Shown: positions 1 through 9,370, counted from the stretch's first letter. The stretch: 64,000 nucleotides of DNA from Bacillus sp. NTK034 (GCF_017303275.1 NZ_JAFKOJ010000006.1:124001-188000), one strand, 5' to 3'. Made by a program: numbers and translations. Notes: generated from the letters alone by a model not told the origin.

Positions 1-312
1 GAGCGTCTTGAAAAATGGGGCAAAGACTGGTGGGAAATGGACCTCGGTTTTGAGCCGAAAGAAAGCATCATTAATAGAGGACTTGAATTCCTGCAGGAAA
101 TTACAGATAAGCACCCGGGCGAAAACGTGCTGATCGTAAGCCACGGCTCCTTCATCCGCCATCTGTTAAGAGAACTGGTGCCGCAGACAGATCTGTCCTC
201 CCCGCTGAAAAACACATCCGTCACAAAGCTTTTGATCAAAGAAAGCCAGTGGGAATGTGAGCTGTATAACTGCACGAAGCATCTTGAGGTGAAGCGGATA
301 AAATCATATTAA
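1..312 (+). CDS. Histidine phosphatase family protein, C-terminal part (5' truncated by window)
   Basis: The reading frame is open from base 1, so the gene starts upstream of the window. The visible 103 residues are the C-terminal part of a phosphoglycerate-mutase-like histidine phosphatase. The segment ENVLIVSHGSFIRHLL carries the second conserved histidine of the catalytic core, in the usual V(S/T)HG context, and is followed by the typical C-terminal sheet region. Such enzymes dephosphorylate small metabolites or proteins in the cytosol. The N-terminal RHG motif is not visible, so the substrate class cannot be judged. A hairpin with a T-run follows directly and separates this gene from the convergent kinase gene. 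Confidence 0.85.
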   Translation, partial: ERLEKWGKDWWEMDLGFEPKESIINRGLEFLQEITDKHPGENVLIVSHGSFIRHLLRELVPQTDLSSPLKNTSVTKLLIKESQWECELYNCTKHLEVKRIKSY

Positions 313-318
313 GCCAGT

Positions 319-350
319 AAAAAAACAGCAGGATGCCGCTGCTGTTTTTT
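319..350. terminator. Bidirectional intrinsic terminator
   Basis: An 8-bp perfect stem (AACAGCAG / CTGCTGTT) is flanked by an A-run on one side and a T-run on the other. It lies between two convergent genes and can serve both. Confidence 0.85.
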
Positions 351-1610
351 TCATTCATTATGTATCTCCGATTTAAAGTTCGGAAAAGTAAAGCTGAAAA
401 TGGTGCCTTTACCGACTTCGCTTTTGACGCGAACATTGCCATCCATGGCCCTTACAATACTGAACACGACCATCATTCCGAGGCCGGTCCCTTTGGAGCC
501 TTTGGTGGAATAGTAGGGTTCGCCTAAACGCTGAAGCTGATCGGACGTCATACCGACACCGGTGTCTTTTATTTCGATCGTGATCTGGCTGCTGCTATAG
601 TGCGTTTCTATGTATAATTGCCCGCCGCGCGGCATGGCTTCAATTGAATTTTTTATCACATTCAAAAAGCATTGGTGGAATTTCTGCCGATCACCTTTAA
701 TCGATCCGAGAAGGGCAAAATGGGCATTGATCTCTACGGAATTCTGGTTGGCGGTCGGTTTTAATATATTCATAACTTGCATCAGTTCTTTTTTTACATT
801 AATTTCTTCGATCTTATCTAAGGATGGCTTGGAAAAGGTTAAATAATTTTGAATGACCTGCTCAGCCGATTCCAATTCGGCTTTTACGATGCCCAAATAC
901 TCAACCCTTTTTCGTGGCGGCAGCCGCTGTTCCTGCAAGAGCTGAACAAATCCGATTGCAGCCGTCAGCGGATTGCGAATTTCATGTGAGATGGCTGCTC
1001 CCATTTGCTCGACAGCTTCAAGTTTTTCTGCCCGGACGAGATTTTCACGTATATCCAGATTTCTTTTGGCAAACTCAAATACATATGAAATCATGAAGAC
1101 GCCTAATGGCGGAATCACCAGGTAGGCAAACCAGGCATCAAACCGATTCTGAGGGGGCACCGATAATTCCATAACCACAACAGTCAGCACACTTAAAATC
1201 AGGGTAACGATAATTGAAAGGCGAATCCTTTTTCGCGGCACCTGCTTCCAAAACCAGGGATAGAGCCTCCAAAGAATAATTCCAAGGGGCAAATATAAAA
1301 GAATATTAGAATAAAACCCAGGTTCTATTCCATAAAAACTTCTCATCAAAATTACAGACCCGGCCAATACGGGGCCAATACCCGCATATAAACCGCCGAT
1401 GATGACAGGTATTAATCGTAAATCAAAAAAGTAATGCGGGCTTGGCTGATAGGAAAATTGAAAGCATATCCAGATCATAAACAAAAGCCATATAAATGAG
1501 CAGCCTTTGGAAAACCTGAATTTAGAGCTCTTTTCTGCCCATACCAGCACAATAAACAAGATGACGATCAAGAGCGATAGATTAAAGAAAAAATGCTTTG
1601 TGATTTCCAC
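351..1610 (-). CDS. Orphan membrane sensor histidine kinase, sporulation-kinase-like
   Basis: A 419-residue membrane kinase. The first ~185 residues form about six hydrophobic segments resembling the 5TM receptor region of LytS/KinB-type sensors. A HisKA domain follows with the phosphoacceptor H209 in AAISHEIRNPLTA. The C-terminal HATPase_c domain has an N box (NVIKNSIEAM), a G1 box (DTGVGM) and a G2 box (GTGLGM). No response regulator lies next to it. In Bacillaceae, orphan kinases of this layout usually phosphorylate Spo0F in the sporulation phosphorelay; that role is inferred here. The start is GTG, preceded by GAGGCAGGTG at suitable spacing. A good sigma-A promoter lies just upstream. Two more kinases of similar layout occur in the window near 14 kb and 49 kb. 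Confidence 0.85.
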   Translation of the reverse strand: MEITKHFFFNLSLLIVILFIVLVWAEKSSKFRFSKGCSFIWLLFMIWICFQFSYQPSPHYFFDLRLIPVIIGGLYAGIGPVLAGSVILMRSFYGIEPGFYSNILLYLPLGIILWRLYPWFWKQVPRKRIRLSIIVTLILSVLTVVVMELSVPPQNRFDAWFAYLVIPPLGVFMISYVFEFAKRNLDIRENLVRAEKLEAVEQMGAAISHEIRNPLTAAIGFVQLLQEQRLPPRKRVEYLGIVKAELESAEQVIQNYLTFSKPSLDKIEEINVKKELMQVMNILKPTANQNSVEINAHFALLGSIKGDRQKFHQCFLNVIKNSIEAMPRGGQLYIETHYSSSQITIEIKDTGVGMTSDQLQRLGEPYYSTKGSKGTGLGMMVVFSIVRAMDGNVRVKSEVGKGTIFSFTFPNFKSEIHNE

Positions 1611-1644
1611 CGTTTCACCTGCCTCTTTGTGAGGTTATAAGAAA

Positions 1645-1673
1645 ATTCTATATTGTTTTACTATTTATGACAA
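1645..1673 (-). promoter_or_regulatory. Sigma-A promoter of the orphan sensor kinase
   Basis: On the minus strand TTGTCA and TAGAAT are separated by exactly 17 bp. Each differs from consensus at one base. The -10 lies about 35 bp upstream of the GTG start. Confidence 0.6.
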
Positions 1674-1803
1674 TACTCATTTGCTTTTTTTATATAATAT
1701 TGTCAGAAAATACGAAATTGTGGAGGGCGGGACAAAGAATTCCTGTAAAAAGATAAACTGTTATAACGGATTTGTATTTTTATTTATTTTAAAAAAATGT
1801 ATC

Positions 1804-1839
1804 ATTCTAATTTTTTAGAACGTATAATAAAATTAGAAT
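1804..1839 (+). promoter_or_regulatory. Inverted-repeat operator enclosing a TATAAT -10 box
   Basis: Perfect 11-bp arms ATTCTAATTTT (1804-1814) and AAAATTAGAAT (1829-1839) flank a 14-bp spacer that contains TATAAT at 1823-1828. The left arm also forms a shorter palindrome, TTCTAA-N4-TTAGAA, at 1805-1820. A third partial copy (GAATTAGAA) follows just before the ribosome binding site. Bound protein would cover the -10 box, which suggests autorepression by the ArsR-type regulator encoded 27 bp downstream. The -35 box is poor. Confidence 0.7.
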
Positions 1840-1865
1840 GTATGAATTAGAAAGGGTGAACTAAC

Positions 1866-2339
1866 TTGGATTTAATCAAGAAAACGATGGAGATCAATCT
1901 TGAACAGCAGAAGCTGATATCCAGCCCGTTAAGGATTAAAATTATATATCTTCTCGCTAAAAGTCCCATGACAGCCAAACAGGTTGCCGAAGAGCTTGGG
2001 AAGTCTGCGGGAAGCATTCATTACCATATTCAGCAGCTTTATAAAGGCGGAATACTCGAGATTGAGGAGACGAAAGAAAACAGGGGAATTATCGAAAAGT
2101 ATTACCGTTCAAAAGCGACCCAATTCAACTTGAAAGAAAGCGGACAGGAGAAAGGAGAAAGCTGCAGCACCATGGGAATAAACATCTCTCTCACAGAAGA
2201 AGAATTAAAGGGATTTCAGGACGATTTTTATGATTTGATGGTTAAATACATGGAAAAGAGCGTAAAGGGAGCTCTAAAGCGCAATTCTTATGAGGTTTCC
2301 TGCAGCTTCAAATTGCTTGATTCCGAGGAGGAAGAATAG
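1866..2339 (+). CDS. ArsR-type winged-helix transcriptional regulator
   Basis: A 157-residue protein with an N-terminal winged helix-turn-helix of the ArsR/HTH_20 type: SSPLRIKIIYLLAKSP, then the recognition segment KQVAEELGKSAGSIHYHIQQL (split here as AEELGKSAGSIHYHIQQL) and a wing rich in Glu and Lys. The C-terminal half is acidic and may sense a ligand or dimerise; no metal-binding Cys pair typical of ArsR is present, so a metal ligand is unlikely. Translation starts at TTG, 8 bp after GAAAGGGTG. Its stop codon directly abuts the ATG of the MFS gene, so the two form an operon. The strong palindrome over the promoter suggests that it represses its own operon and is released by a compound the pump exports. 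Confidence 0.85.
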   Translation: MDLIKKTMEINLEQQKLISSPLRIKIIYLLAKSPMTAKQVAEELGKSAGSIHYHIQQLYKGGILEIEETKENRGIIEKYYRSKATQFNLKESGQEKGESCSTMGINISLTEEELKGFQDDFYDLMVKYMEKSVKGALKRNSYEVSCSFKLLDSEEEE

Positions 2340-3617
2340 ATGGAAGCACAGATTAAAAGAAATTTAACACTGTTTCTGGCAGGGAAATTGACAGCGGTGC
2401 TCGGTTCGTCCATTTACGGCTTTGCCATTGGCTTATATATCCTTGCAGAAACAGGGTCCAGCCTGAATTTTGCCATAACCCTCATTCTTAGTGCACTGCC
2501 AAGAATCCTGCTTTCCCCTGTTGCGGGCGCACTCAGTGACAGATGGGACCGCAAAAAAATCATCATTATTTCCGATTTTGCCTGTGCAGTCTGGCTTATC
2601 GCCATTTTGCTGCTCTATCTTTTGGTCACACAGGAAATCTGGCTCCTTTACACAGCCACAGCCGTTTTAAGCATTTTGAATACCTTTTATTCAGCGGCAG
2701 TCACTTCAGCGATTTACAACATGGTCGGTCCTGATACTCTGCAAAAAGCGATGTCACTCAATCAGGCCGCAGCTTCATCATCCGCCATCCTGGGGCCCGT
2801 TCTAGGGGGCGTCTTCTTTGGCATCTTTCATCTATCAGTCTTCATGCTTATCAACGTCATCGCCTTCACAGTCTCCGGCATCACCAGCTTACTTATTCAA
2901 TACAATCTATTTGCAGAGAAAAAAGAAAAACCAGGAGAAAATGGGATGATCTACGATCTGAAAATGGGTGTTTCATATGTGAAAAATCAGCCGTTTATAA
3001 GACAGCTCATTATTATTAGCATCTGGCTGAATTTTTGGTTTGCGGTTTTTCCCGTCGCCATGCCTTATCTGGTTCTGACTGTGCGGGAAATGAGTTCACT
3101 CCAGCTGGGCATCATTGAAGGAGCCTTTTCCGTCGGTATGCTGATAATGTCGGTCGTTCTATCTGCCCGTCCCGAGGTAAAGAGAAAAGAAGTGACCATT
3201 TTTGGGGGCGTAATGGCCATGTCCCTTATCATAGCTCTGCTTGGCCTCCCGAATTTTCCCGGCTTAATGGGCATTTCAAACAGCATCATGTTTCCTTATT
3301 TAATAGGCATGGTCCTGCTGCTATCTTCAGTTATCATGGTAATCAACATTCCAGTAATGGTTCTGCTGCAAAAAGGCACGCCTGATGCCTATCGGGGGAG
3401 GGTGATGTCACTCCTTGAAACAGGGGCAAGTGCCATGACACCACTCGGCTTTATCTTTTTTGGGTTTTTACTCGAAAAATTTCCTGTCTGGCTCCTGCTG
3501 GCTGCATGCGGAGGCAGTATTCTGGTACTAATCCTGTATCATCTGCAAAAAAGGACCTTTATCAAGCTGCTGAGAGACACAGATCAGCCTAAAACAGAGA
3601 TTAGCCCACATGCCTGA
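2340..3617 (+). CDS. MFS efflux transporter, DHA-type
   Basis: A 425-residue integral membrane protein with about 12 hydrophobic segments. The loop between helices 2 and 3 has the MFS signature (GALSDRWDRKKII). Family members of this kind (MFS_3, as in macrolide or siderophore exporters) use proton antiport to expel drugs or metabolites. The ATG follows the stop codon of the ArsR-type gene with no gap, so translation is probably coupled. Its regulator and the operator upstream imply substrate-induced expression. The substrate cannot be told from sequence. Confidence 0.88.
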   Translation: MEAQIKRNLTLFLAGKLTAVLGSSIYGFAIGLYILAETGSSLNFAITLILSALPRILLSPVAGALSDRWDRKKIIIISDFACAVWLIAILLLYLLVTQEIWLLYTATAVLSILNTFYSAAVTSAIYNMVGPDTLQKAMSLNQAAASSSAILGPVLGGVFFGIFHLSVFMLINVIAFTVSGITSLLIQYNLFAEKKEKPGENGMIYDLKMGVSYVKNQPFIRQLIIISIWLNFWFAVFPVAMPYLVLTVREMSSLQLGIIEGAFSVGMLIMSVVLSARPEVKRKEVTIFGGVMAMSLIIALLGLPNFPGLMGISNSIMFPYLIGMVLLLSSVIMVINIPVMVLLQKGTPDAYRGRVMSLLETGASAMTPLGFIFFGFLLEKFPVWLLLAACGGSILVLILYHLQKRTFIKLLRDTDQPKTEISPHA

Positions 3618-3620
3618 GAG

Positions 3621-3650
3621 GAAAGCGGTTTTTAGCTGCTTTCTTTTATT
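3621..3650 (+). terminator. Weak intrinsic terminator
   Basis: GAAAGC pairs with GCTTTC across a 11-base loop and is followed by TTTTATTTT. It sits after the MFS gene and just before the katE promoter. Confidence 0.5.
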
Positions 3651-3655
3651 TTGCC

Positions 3656-3680
3656 GTTTACAGCCTTAATTCTGGGGTAT
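3656..3680 (+). promoter_or_regulatory. Sigma-B (general stress) promoter of katE
   Basis: GTTTAC (3656-3661) and GGGTAT (3675-3680) are separated by 13 bp. The sigma-B consensus is GTTTAA-N12/15-GGGTAT, so only one base differs. The B. subtilis katE gene is a known sigma-B target, which fits. Confidence 0.8.
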
Positions 3681-3752
3681 TCCAACATATAGATACATAG
3701 TTTACATCGTAGCCAAGAAGCAATTGCTTCTTTATATAAGGAGGATGACCAT

Positions 3753-5840
3753 TTGAAACAAGATCCGCAAAACAAAGGCGTAAATGAGCACAGTAAGGAC
3801 AAGCAGCTTGAGGAGTTCCGCATGGATAACACAGGCAAGAAGCTGACGACCAATCAGGGAGTCAAGGTTTCAGAGGATGAGCATTCGTTAAAAGCCGGTT
3901 CCCGAGGCCCGACTTTGATGGAGGACTTTCACTTCAGGGAAAAAATGACGCACTTTGACCATGAGCGCATTCCTGAAAGGGTTGTCCATGCCCGCGGTTT
4001 TGGTGCACATGGCTACTTCCAGGTGTATGAATCCATGGCAGACTATACCAAGGCAAAGTTTCTGCAGGATCCATCCGTCAAAACCCCGGTCTTTGTCCGT
4101 TTCTCGACTGTTGCCGGTTCCCGAGGCTCGGCAGACTCTGTACGTGATGCCCGCGGCTTCGCGACAAAGTTTTATACCGAAGAGGGCAACTACGACTTAG
4201 TCGGCAATAATATTCCGGTATTCTTCATCCAGGATGCCATCAAATTCCCTGATCTCGTTCATTCATTCAAGCCGGAGCCGCATAACGAAATGCCGCAGGC
4301 CTCAACTGCCCATGACACATTCTGGGATTTTGCAGCCAACAATACTGAAACAGCCCATATGATTATGTGGACGATGTCAGACCGTGCCATTCCGCGCAGC
4401 TTCCGCATGATGGAGGGCTTTGGTGTTCATACGTTCCGATTTGTGAACGAGCAGGGCAAGGCGCGCTTTGTAAAATTCCACTGGAAGCCTGTTCTCGGAA
4501 CGCATTCACTTGTCTTTGACGAAGCCCAAAAACTTGCCGGAAAGGATCCGGATTTCCACCGCCGTGATCTTTGGGAAGCCATCGAAATGGGGGATTACCC
4601 TGAATTTGAGCTTGGTGTTCAGATGATTGATGAAGAAGATGAATTCTCCTTTGATTTTGATATTCTGGATGCGACAAAGCTGTGGCCTGAGGAAATGGTC
4701 CCGGTTAAGATCATTGGAAAAATGACGCTGAACCGCAATCAGGATAATGTATTTGCAGAAACGGAGCAGGCTGCCTTCCATCCGGGCCATGTCGTACCCG
4801 GCATTGATTTTTCTAACGACCCGCTGCTGCAGGGACGATTATTTTCTTATACAGACACCCAGCTGATCCGCCTGGGAGGGCCGAACTTCCATGAGATCCC
4901 AATCAATCGTCCTGTTTGTCCGTTCCATAATAATCAGTATGACGGATACCATCGCATGACGATTAATAAAGGGCCGGTTGCTTATCATAAAAACTCTATG
5001 CAGAATAATGATCCAAGTCCTGCCACAGCAGATGAGGGCGGCTATGTTCATTATCAGGAAAAAGTCGAAGGACGCAAAGTTCGCGAGCGCAGCGACAGCT
5101 TCAAGGACCATTACAGCCAGGCGAAAATGTTCTGGAACAGCATGTCTGAAGTGGAAAAACAGCATATGATCGAGGCATTCCGCTTTGAAGTCGGAAAGGT
5201 TCAGAACAAAGAAGTGAAGCAGCAGGTTGTCGACATGTTCAGCAATGTGGATCATTTCCTGGCCGAGCAAATTGCCCTAGGAGTTGGAGCAATCGTGCCG
5301 GATGCTGCGAATGAATCGAAAGTGACGCTCTCTTCACCAGCATTAAGCCAAATGAACACAGCCAAATCACCTAAGACCCGAAAAGTCGCCATCCTTGCTG
5401 ATAATGGCTTCAGCTATACTGAAGTCAAAACCGTAATGGAAGCCTTGAAAGGTGCTGGGATTATGCCTGAAATTGTCAGCAAAAACCTGGGTATGATCAA
5501 AGGAGACGGCGGAGAACTGGAAGTTATGAAAACATTTCTGACTTCACACTCCGTTATGTATGACGCCATCTATGTGGCAGGAGGAAAAGAAAGTGCCAAA
5601 GCTCTGAAAATGATGCCGCATGCAAAGGAATTCGTCAGCGAAGCCTACAAGCATTTTAAAACCATTGCTTTTGGCGGTGAAGGAGCCGAACTGCTGCCTG
5701 CAGAAGCTTTAAACCTGATGGGGCAATCCCAAACTCTTTCCGATATGGGAATCGTCGAAATCAAAAGCGGCGAAGCATCCGCAAGCGAGAATTTAATTAA
5801 TAGCATTGCCATGCACCGTCATTGGGGGCGTGCCATATAA
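3753..5840 (+). CDS. katE: Catalase HPII type with C-terminal DJ-1/PfpI-like domain
   Basis: A 695-residue large-subunit haem catalase that breaks hydrogen peroxide into water and oxygen in the cytosol. The catalytic His79 lies in [12 protein letters not shown], the distal Asn in VGNNIPVFF, and the proximal haem-ligating Tyr in [14 protein letters not shown]. From about residue 545 a flavodoxin/DJ-1-like domain follows ([15 protein letters not shown]...), as in E. coli HPII and B. subtilis KatE (about 686 residues). It has the expected full length. The start is TTG after AAGGAGGATGACCA. The gene stands alone between a sigma-B promoter and a strong terminator, so general stress induction is likely. 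Confidence 0.96.
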   Translation: MKQDPQNKGVNEHSKDKQLEEFRMDNTGKKLTTNQGVKVSEDEHSLKAGSRGPTLMEDFHFREKMTHFDHERIPERVVHARGFGAHGYFQVYESMADYTKAKFLQDPSVKTPVFVRFSTVAGSRGSADSVRDARGFATKFYTEEGNYDLVGNNIPVFFIQDAIKFPDLVHSFKPEPHNEMPQASTAHDTFWDFAANNTETAHMIMWTMSDRAIPRSFRMMEGFGVHTFRFVNEQGKARFVKFHWKPVLGTHSLVFDEAQKLAGKDPDFHRRDLWEAIEMGDYPEFELGVQMIDEEDEFSFDFDILDATKLWPEEMVPVKIIGKMTLNRNQDNVFAETEQAAFHPGHVVPGIDFSNDPLLQGRLFSYTDTQLIRLGGPNFHEIPINRPVCPFHNNQYDGYHRMTINKGPVAYHKNSMQNNDPSPATADEGGYVHYQEKVEGRKVRERSDSFKDHYSQAKMFWNSMSEVEKQHMIEAFRFEVGKVQNKEVKQQVVDMFSNVDHFLAEQIALGVGAIVPDAANESKVTLSSPALSQMNTAKSPKTRKVAILADNGFSYTEVKTVMEALKGAGIMPEIVSKNLGMIKGDGGELEVMKTFLTSHSVMYDAIYVAGGKESAKALKMMPHAKEFVSEAYKHFKTIAFGGEGAELLPAEALNLMGQSQTLSDMGIVEIKSGEASASENLINSIAMHRHWGRAI

Positions 5841-5847
5841 AATTGAA

Positions 5848-5881
5848 GCCAGCTGCCCGCTATCGGGCGGCTGGCTTTTTT
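5848..5881 (+). terminator. Strong intrinsic terminator of katE
   Basis: GCCAGC-tg-CCCG pairs with CGGG-cg-GCTGGC around a 4-base loop and is followed by seven T residues. Confidence 0.92.
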
Positions 5882-5906
5882 TCTGATTCCCTGATAGATT
5901 AAGGAC

Positions 5907-6078
5907 TGACCGATATAGCTGGAAACTGACCGAAATATTGGAGAAACTGACCGATAAAATCGAATAGTAACCGATAAATTAAAAATATGACCGATAAAGC
6001 TGATGAAGTGACCGATAAACGGAAAAATGTTCGGCCATCGTTGAGTTCGGCCGAAAAATCTTAAATTTTGGCCGGTAT
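5907..6078 (+). repeat. Intergenic array A: about 20-bp-phased repeats, core TGACCGATAAA
   Basis: Six copies of a TGACCGATAAA-like core start at 5907, 5927, 5948, 5968, 5988 and 6009, giving spacings of 20, 21, 20, 20 and 21 bp. Cores are 9-11 bp and conserved, while the ~10 bp between them are unrelated and AT-rich. The array continues with three degenerate TCGGCC or TTGGCC cores near 6031, 6048 and 6068 at similar spacing. It fills the gap between the katE terminator and the AraC-family gene. The spacing is not a multiple of three, so it is not a coding repeat. Comparable arrays with other cores occur near 20.1, 32.0 and 59.9 kb. From 6079 to 6247 I see only the AraC gene's leader. Confidence 0.85.
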
Positions 6079-6247
6079 TTTCCTGATTAACTCTTCCCGC
6101 CAGCAGCCGCAACAAAATTTCCCCAATATGCAGGTATTCCCCTCCTTTAATAATAATTCTTTAATATCCACCTGCCAAAACAAAGCAAAAAATGACAGGA
6201 AGGCAAAAAGAGAAAAAGGTAGGATGAAATCAAGGGAGTGATCAGTA

Positions 6248-7111
6248 ATGTCATGGATCGTATCGCTGCAGAAGGCGATTGATTATATAGAAGAGCACTT
6301 GCTGGAAGATGATCTTTCCATTGGGAAAGCTGCGGAGGCAGCGAACTCGTCCGTATTTCATTTTCAGCGTACATTTGCCATTTTGACAGATATGCCGGTC
6401 GGCGAATATATCCGGGGAAGGAGATTAACCCTCGCCGCACAGGACCTGGTCCTAACAGACCGCAAAGTGATTGATCTCGCCTATAAATACGGCTATGACA
6501 CTCCCGAAGCTTTTACCAAAGCTTTCCGCAGGCAGCATGGCATGACCCCGACTGAAGCAAGAAACTTTTCCGGAAAGCTGAAATCATATAACCGCCTGGT
6601 GATCCAGGTGAGTCTGAAAGGGGCAGAACCAATGCAATATGCAATTGTCGAAAAAGAAGCTTTTCAAGTAGCAGGAATCAATAGGGAGTTCTCATTGTGC
6701 AATGAAGAGAATCTGGCCGGCATCCCGAAAATGTGGGATGAGGTAAATAGTAACGGGACCGCTGACAAGCTATTCATGCTGAATAATGGCGAAATTAAAG
6801 GGATTCTCGGCGTATGTGTCGATAAACGCAGCGCGAAGCCTGACAGCATGGACTACTGGATCGGGGCAAGCTTCAAAGGCGATAAGCCTGACAGCTTAGA
6901 GTGCCTGGAAGTCCCTGCCTCCAAATGGGCGGTGTTCGAAGTTCATGGCGCCATGCCGCATGCCATGCAAAAGACCTGGAAAAAAATCTTCTCGGAATGG
7001 TTTCCATCCAGCGGCTATGAACATGCCGCTGCGCCAGAGCTGGAAGTCTATTCTGCCGGGGATGCGTCCAGTCCGGATTATTATTCAAAGATCTGGATTC
7101 CCGTAAAATAA
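6248..7111 (+). CDS. AraC-family regulator with GyrI-like effector domain
   Basis: A 287-residue regulator. Residues ~5-105 hold two helix-turn-helix motifs of AraC type, with the second in the family context DLAYKYGYDTPEAFTKAFRR. Residues ~128-286 match the GyrI-like small-molecule binding fold (AraC_E_bind), seen in the pattern around WIGASF and the C-terminal EVY...IWIPVK. Proteins of this layout (as B. subtilis YdeE) sense hydrophobic or amphipathic drugs. The start ATG follows AAGGGAGTGATCAGTA. Its only neighbours are unrelated genes, so its target is unknown. It ends just before a bidirectional terminator. Confidence 0.88.
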   Translation: MSWIVSLQKAIDYIEEHLLEDDLSIGKAAEAANSSVFHFQRTFAILTDMPVGEYIRGRRLTLAAQDLVLTDRKVIDLAYKYGYDTPEAFTKAFRRQHGMTPTEARNFSGKLKSYNRLVIQVSLKGAEPMQYAIVEKEAFQVAGINREFSLCNEENLAGIPKMWDEVNSNGTADKLFMLNNGEIKGILGVCVDKRSAKPDSMDYWIGASFKGDKPDSLECLEVPASKWAVFEVHGAMPHAMQKTWKKIFSEWFPSSGYEHAAAPELEVYSAGDASSPDYYSKIWIPVK

Positions 7112-7118
7112 ACATTAG

Positions 7119-7151
7119 GAAAACCTGCAGACGCTAGATCTGCAGGTTTTC
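7119..7151. terminator. Bidirectional intrinsic terminator
   Basis: A perfect 11-bp stem AAACCTGCAGA / TCTGCAGGTTT with a T-run on both strands lies between the convergent AraC-family and BCCT genes. Confidence 0.9.
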
Positions 7152-7153
7152 TA

Positions 7154-8668
7154 TTAAGACTTCCTCTTCGGAATTCTCCCAATCCCCAGCTCCTTCGCTT
7201 CTTTCTGCAGTGCCTTGATCAGACTGAAGGTCATTAAAGCCATGATAACGGAAAAAGGAAGAGCTGCTGCAATCATCGTATTCTGCAGCGCTTGCAGCCC
7301 TCCGGAATAGAGCAGGACCAATGAAATGGCAGCAAGCAATATACCCCAAACCATTTTTATCTTATTGCCAGGATGGTGCGAACCATTTGTTGTCATCATT
7401 CCTAATACATATGTGCCGGAGTCTGCAGAGGTAATAAAAAATGTACAAATGAGTAAGATGGCAATGACCGAAAGGACAGCTCCCATCGGAAAGTTCGAAA
7501 ACACACCAAACAATGCTTCCTCAGTAGCCAATTCGGAAATTTTGGCAACACCGTTATGCTCTTGGAGCATTGCAGTTCCGCCAAATGTTGCAAACCATAT
7601 GAAGCCTATCAGAGAGGGCACAAGGAGTACGCCGAAAACAAATTCCCGTATGGTTCTCCCTTTTGAAACGCGGGCGATGAAAATCCCCACGAAGGGTGCC
7701 CAGGCAATCCACCAGGCCCAGTAAAAAATCGTCCAGCCATTAATCCATTCCCTGACCTCTGGATTTAACGGCGCAATTCTAAGACTCATGCCAGGTAAAT
7801 TCTGCAGATAGGACCCAAGAGTATTGGTGAACAGGTTAAGGATGAACAATGAAGGTCCCAGGAAAAAAGTGAGCAGAAATAGAACCGCTGCTAAAATCAT
7901 ATTGGCATTGCTCAGGATTTTGATGCCCTTACCAAGTCCGGACCAGGCGGATATCATGAAAAGAACCGTAACAATTACCACAATAATGAACTGGACAGTA
8001 ATACTGACCGGTATGCCAAAAAGATAGGACAGCCCGCCGTTAATCTGCACAGCTCCAAATCCCAGTGTCGTAGCTACACCAATCACAGTCGCAACCACTG
8101 AAAGAATATCGATGATCTTCCCTGCAGCTTTCTGAGTATGTTCCCCTAAAATCGGCTTCAAAGTGGCACTTATTAAACCAGGTTCCCCATGGCGGAAGTT
8201 GAAGTATGCCAGCACAAGAGCCACAATGCCATAAATCGCCCAGGCATGGATTCCCCAATGGAAGTAAGTATACCTCATGGCATTCCTAATGGCCTGGTCC
8301 GTCCCTACTTCTCCGCCTGTCGGGGACCCGACCGCATAGTGATAAATCGGCTCAGCTGCACCCCAGAAAACCAGCCCGATCCCCATACCAGCGCTGAACA
8401 GCATGGCAAACCACGTAGGGCGGGAAAATTCCGGTTTATCATCCTGCTTCCCAAGCTTGATTCTTCCTAAAGGGCTGATTAAAAAATATAAACAAACAAT
8501 GACAATAAACGAAACAAGTATTAAATAATACCAGCCGAATTTATCTGTGATAAAAGCCTGTACATTTGCTGTCACACTCTCCAGCGAATCCGGGACAAAA
8601 ACACCGAATAAAACAAGCAATAATAATATGCCCACCGATATATAGAAAACCATTAAGTTCTTCTTCAC
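7154..8668 (-). CDS. BCCT-family glycine betaine/choline transporter
   Basis: A ~504-residue transporter with about 12 membrane helices. The signature WAWWIAWAPFVGIFIARVS (helix 8 aromatic box region) and GMGIGLVFWGAAEPIYHY mark the BCCT family, whose members (OpuD, BetP) import glycine betaine, choline or related osmolytes with sodium. I place the start at GTG 8668 because GAAAGGGGA lies 7 bp upstream. A longer frame to 8716 has no ribosome binding site. It is transcribed alone, ending at a shared terminator. Osmoprotection is the likely role; the exact substrate is not decided by sequence. Confidence 0.9.
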   Translation of the reverse strand: MKKNLMVFYISVGILLLLVLFGVFVPDSLESVTANVQAFITDKFGWYYLILVSFIVIVCLYFLISPLGRIKLGKQDDKPEFSRPTWFAMLFSAGMGIGLVFWGAAEPIYHYAVGSPTGGEVGTDQAIRNAMRYTYFHWGIHAWAIYGIVALVLAYFNFRHGEPGLISATLKPILGEHTQKAAGKIIDILSVVATVIGVATTLGFGAVQINGGLSYLFGIPVSITVQFIIVVIVTVLFMISAWSGLGKGIKILSNANMILAAVLFLLTFFLGPSLFILNLFTNTLGSYLQNLPGMSLRIAPLNPEVREWINGWTIFYWAWWIAWAPFVGIFIARVSKGRTIREFVFGVLLVPSLIGFIWFATFGGTAMLQEHNGVAKISELATEEALFGVFSNFPMGAVLSVIAILLICTFFITSADSGTYVLGMMTTNGSHHPGNKIKMVWGILLAAISLVLLYSGGLQALQNTMIAAALPFSVIMALMTFSLIKALQKEAKELGIGRIPKRKS

Positions 8669-8809
8669 ATACAATCCCCTTTCTTCTGTTGCCGCTTCCT
8701 TTAGGATTAAATACATTGGAAGTAATTATGCGGCTGAAAAAGAAATTTGCAGGAAATTCCCATATGCTGACGAAATTCCATAGGTAACTGAACAAGGAGG
8801 TAAGAGATT

Positions 8810-9274
8810 TTGCTGACATTATTTCGCTATAACTGGCAAGTGCGTGATGAGTGGTTTGAATGGTGCCGCCAGCTTTCAGCCGAAGAGCTGAATGCCAATC
8901 GGACCGGAGGAGCAGGGGGCATTCTGGAAACCCTTTTCCATATCGTGGATGTAGAATACAGCTGGATTTGTGTTATTCAGGGCAAGGAAGTGAAAGACCC
9001 CCTGTTTTCGGACTATGATGAATTGAAAAAAGTAATGGCACTATCTGAAGAATACCGCAGGGAATTAGAAAGCTTTTTTAAGGAGGAATGGCCTGTTCCA
9101 TTCAATGAAATGGTTACACCGCCATGGATGGAGGAGGGGCAATACAAAAAGGGGGACATCCTGAACCATGCCATTGCCCATGAAATCCATCATATCGGCC
9201 AGCTGTCTGTCTGGGCAAGAGAGATGAATCTAAAGCCGGTATCAGCCAATCTGATTGGAAGGGAATTAAATTAA
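8810..9274 (+). CDS. DinB/YfiT-like metal-dependent four-helix protein
   Basis: A 154-residue DinB-family protein. Members are four-helix bundles with a three-histidine metal site. One His lies in ETLFHIVDVEYSW and two lie in AHEIHHIGQL, matching the family's H...HxxxH pattern. Some relatives use bacillithiol or mycothiol as cofactor and act in detoxification; the substrate here is unknown. It starts at TTG after AAGGAGGTAAGAGAT. It is divergent from the BCCT gene and is followed 96 bp later by an MFS gene on the same strand. Confidence 0.88.
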   Translation: MLTLFRYNWQVRDEWFEWCRQLSAEELNANRTGGAGGILETLFHIVDVEYSWICVIQGKEVKDPLFSDYDELKKVMALSEEYRRELESFFKEEWPVPFNEMVTPPWMEEGQYKKGDILNHAIAHEIHHIGQLSVWAREMNLKPVSANLIGRELN

Positions 9275-9370
9275 ATAAAGGGAATGGCAAATGAAAAGAA
9301 AATGTCCCGATTCTGTGCATTTTTTTGATATGCTCATAATTGGAAAAATCTAAATGTATTAAGGTGATCT

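Noticed and set aside
4363..4790. Minus-strand frames inside katE
   Set aside because: Shadows of the catalase reading frame with no start signals.
5819..6115. Minus-strand 98-codon frame over array A
   Set aside because: It exists only because the repeat lacks stops on that strand; the 20-21 bp step shifts frame, there is no ribosome binding site and it overlaps the katE terminator.
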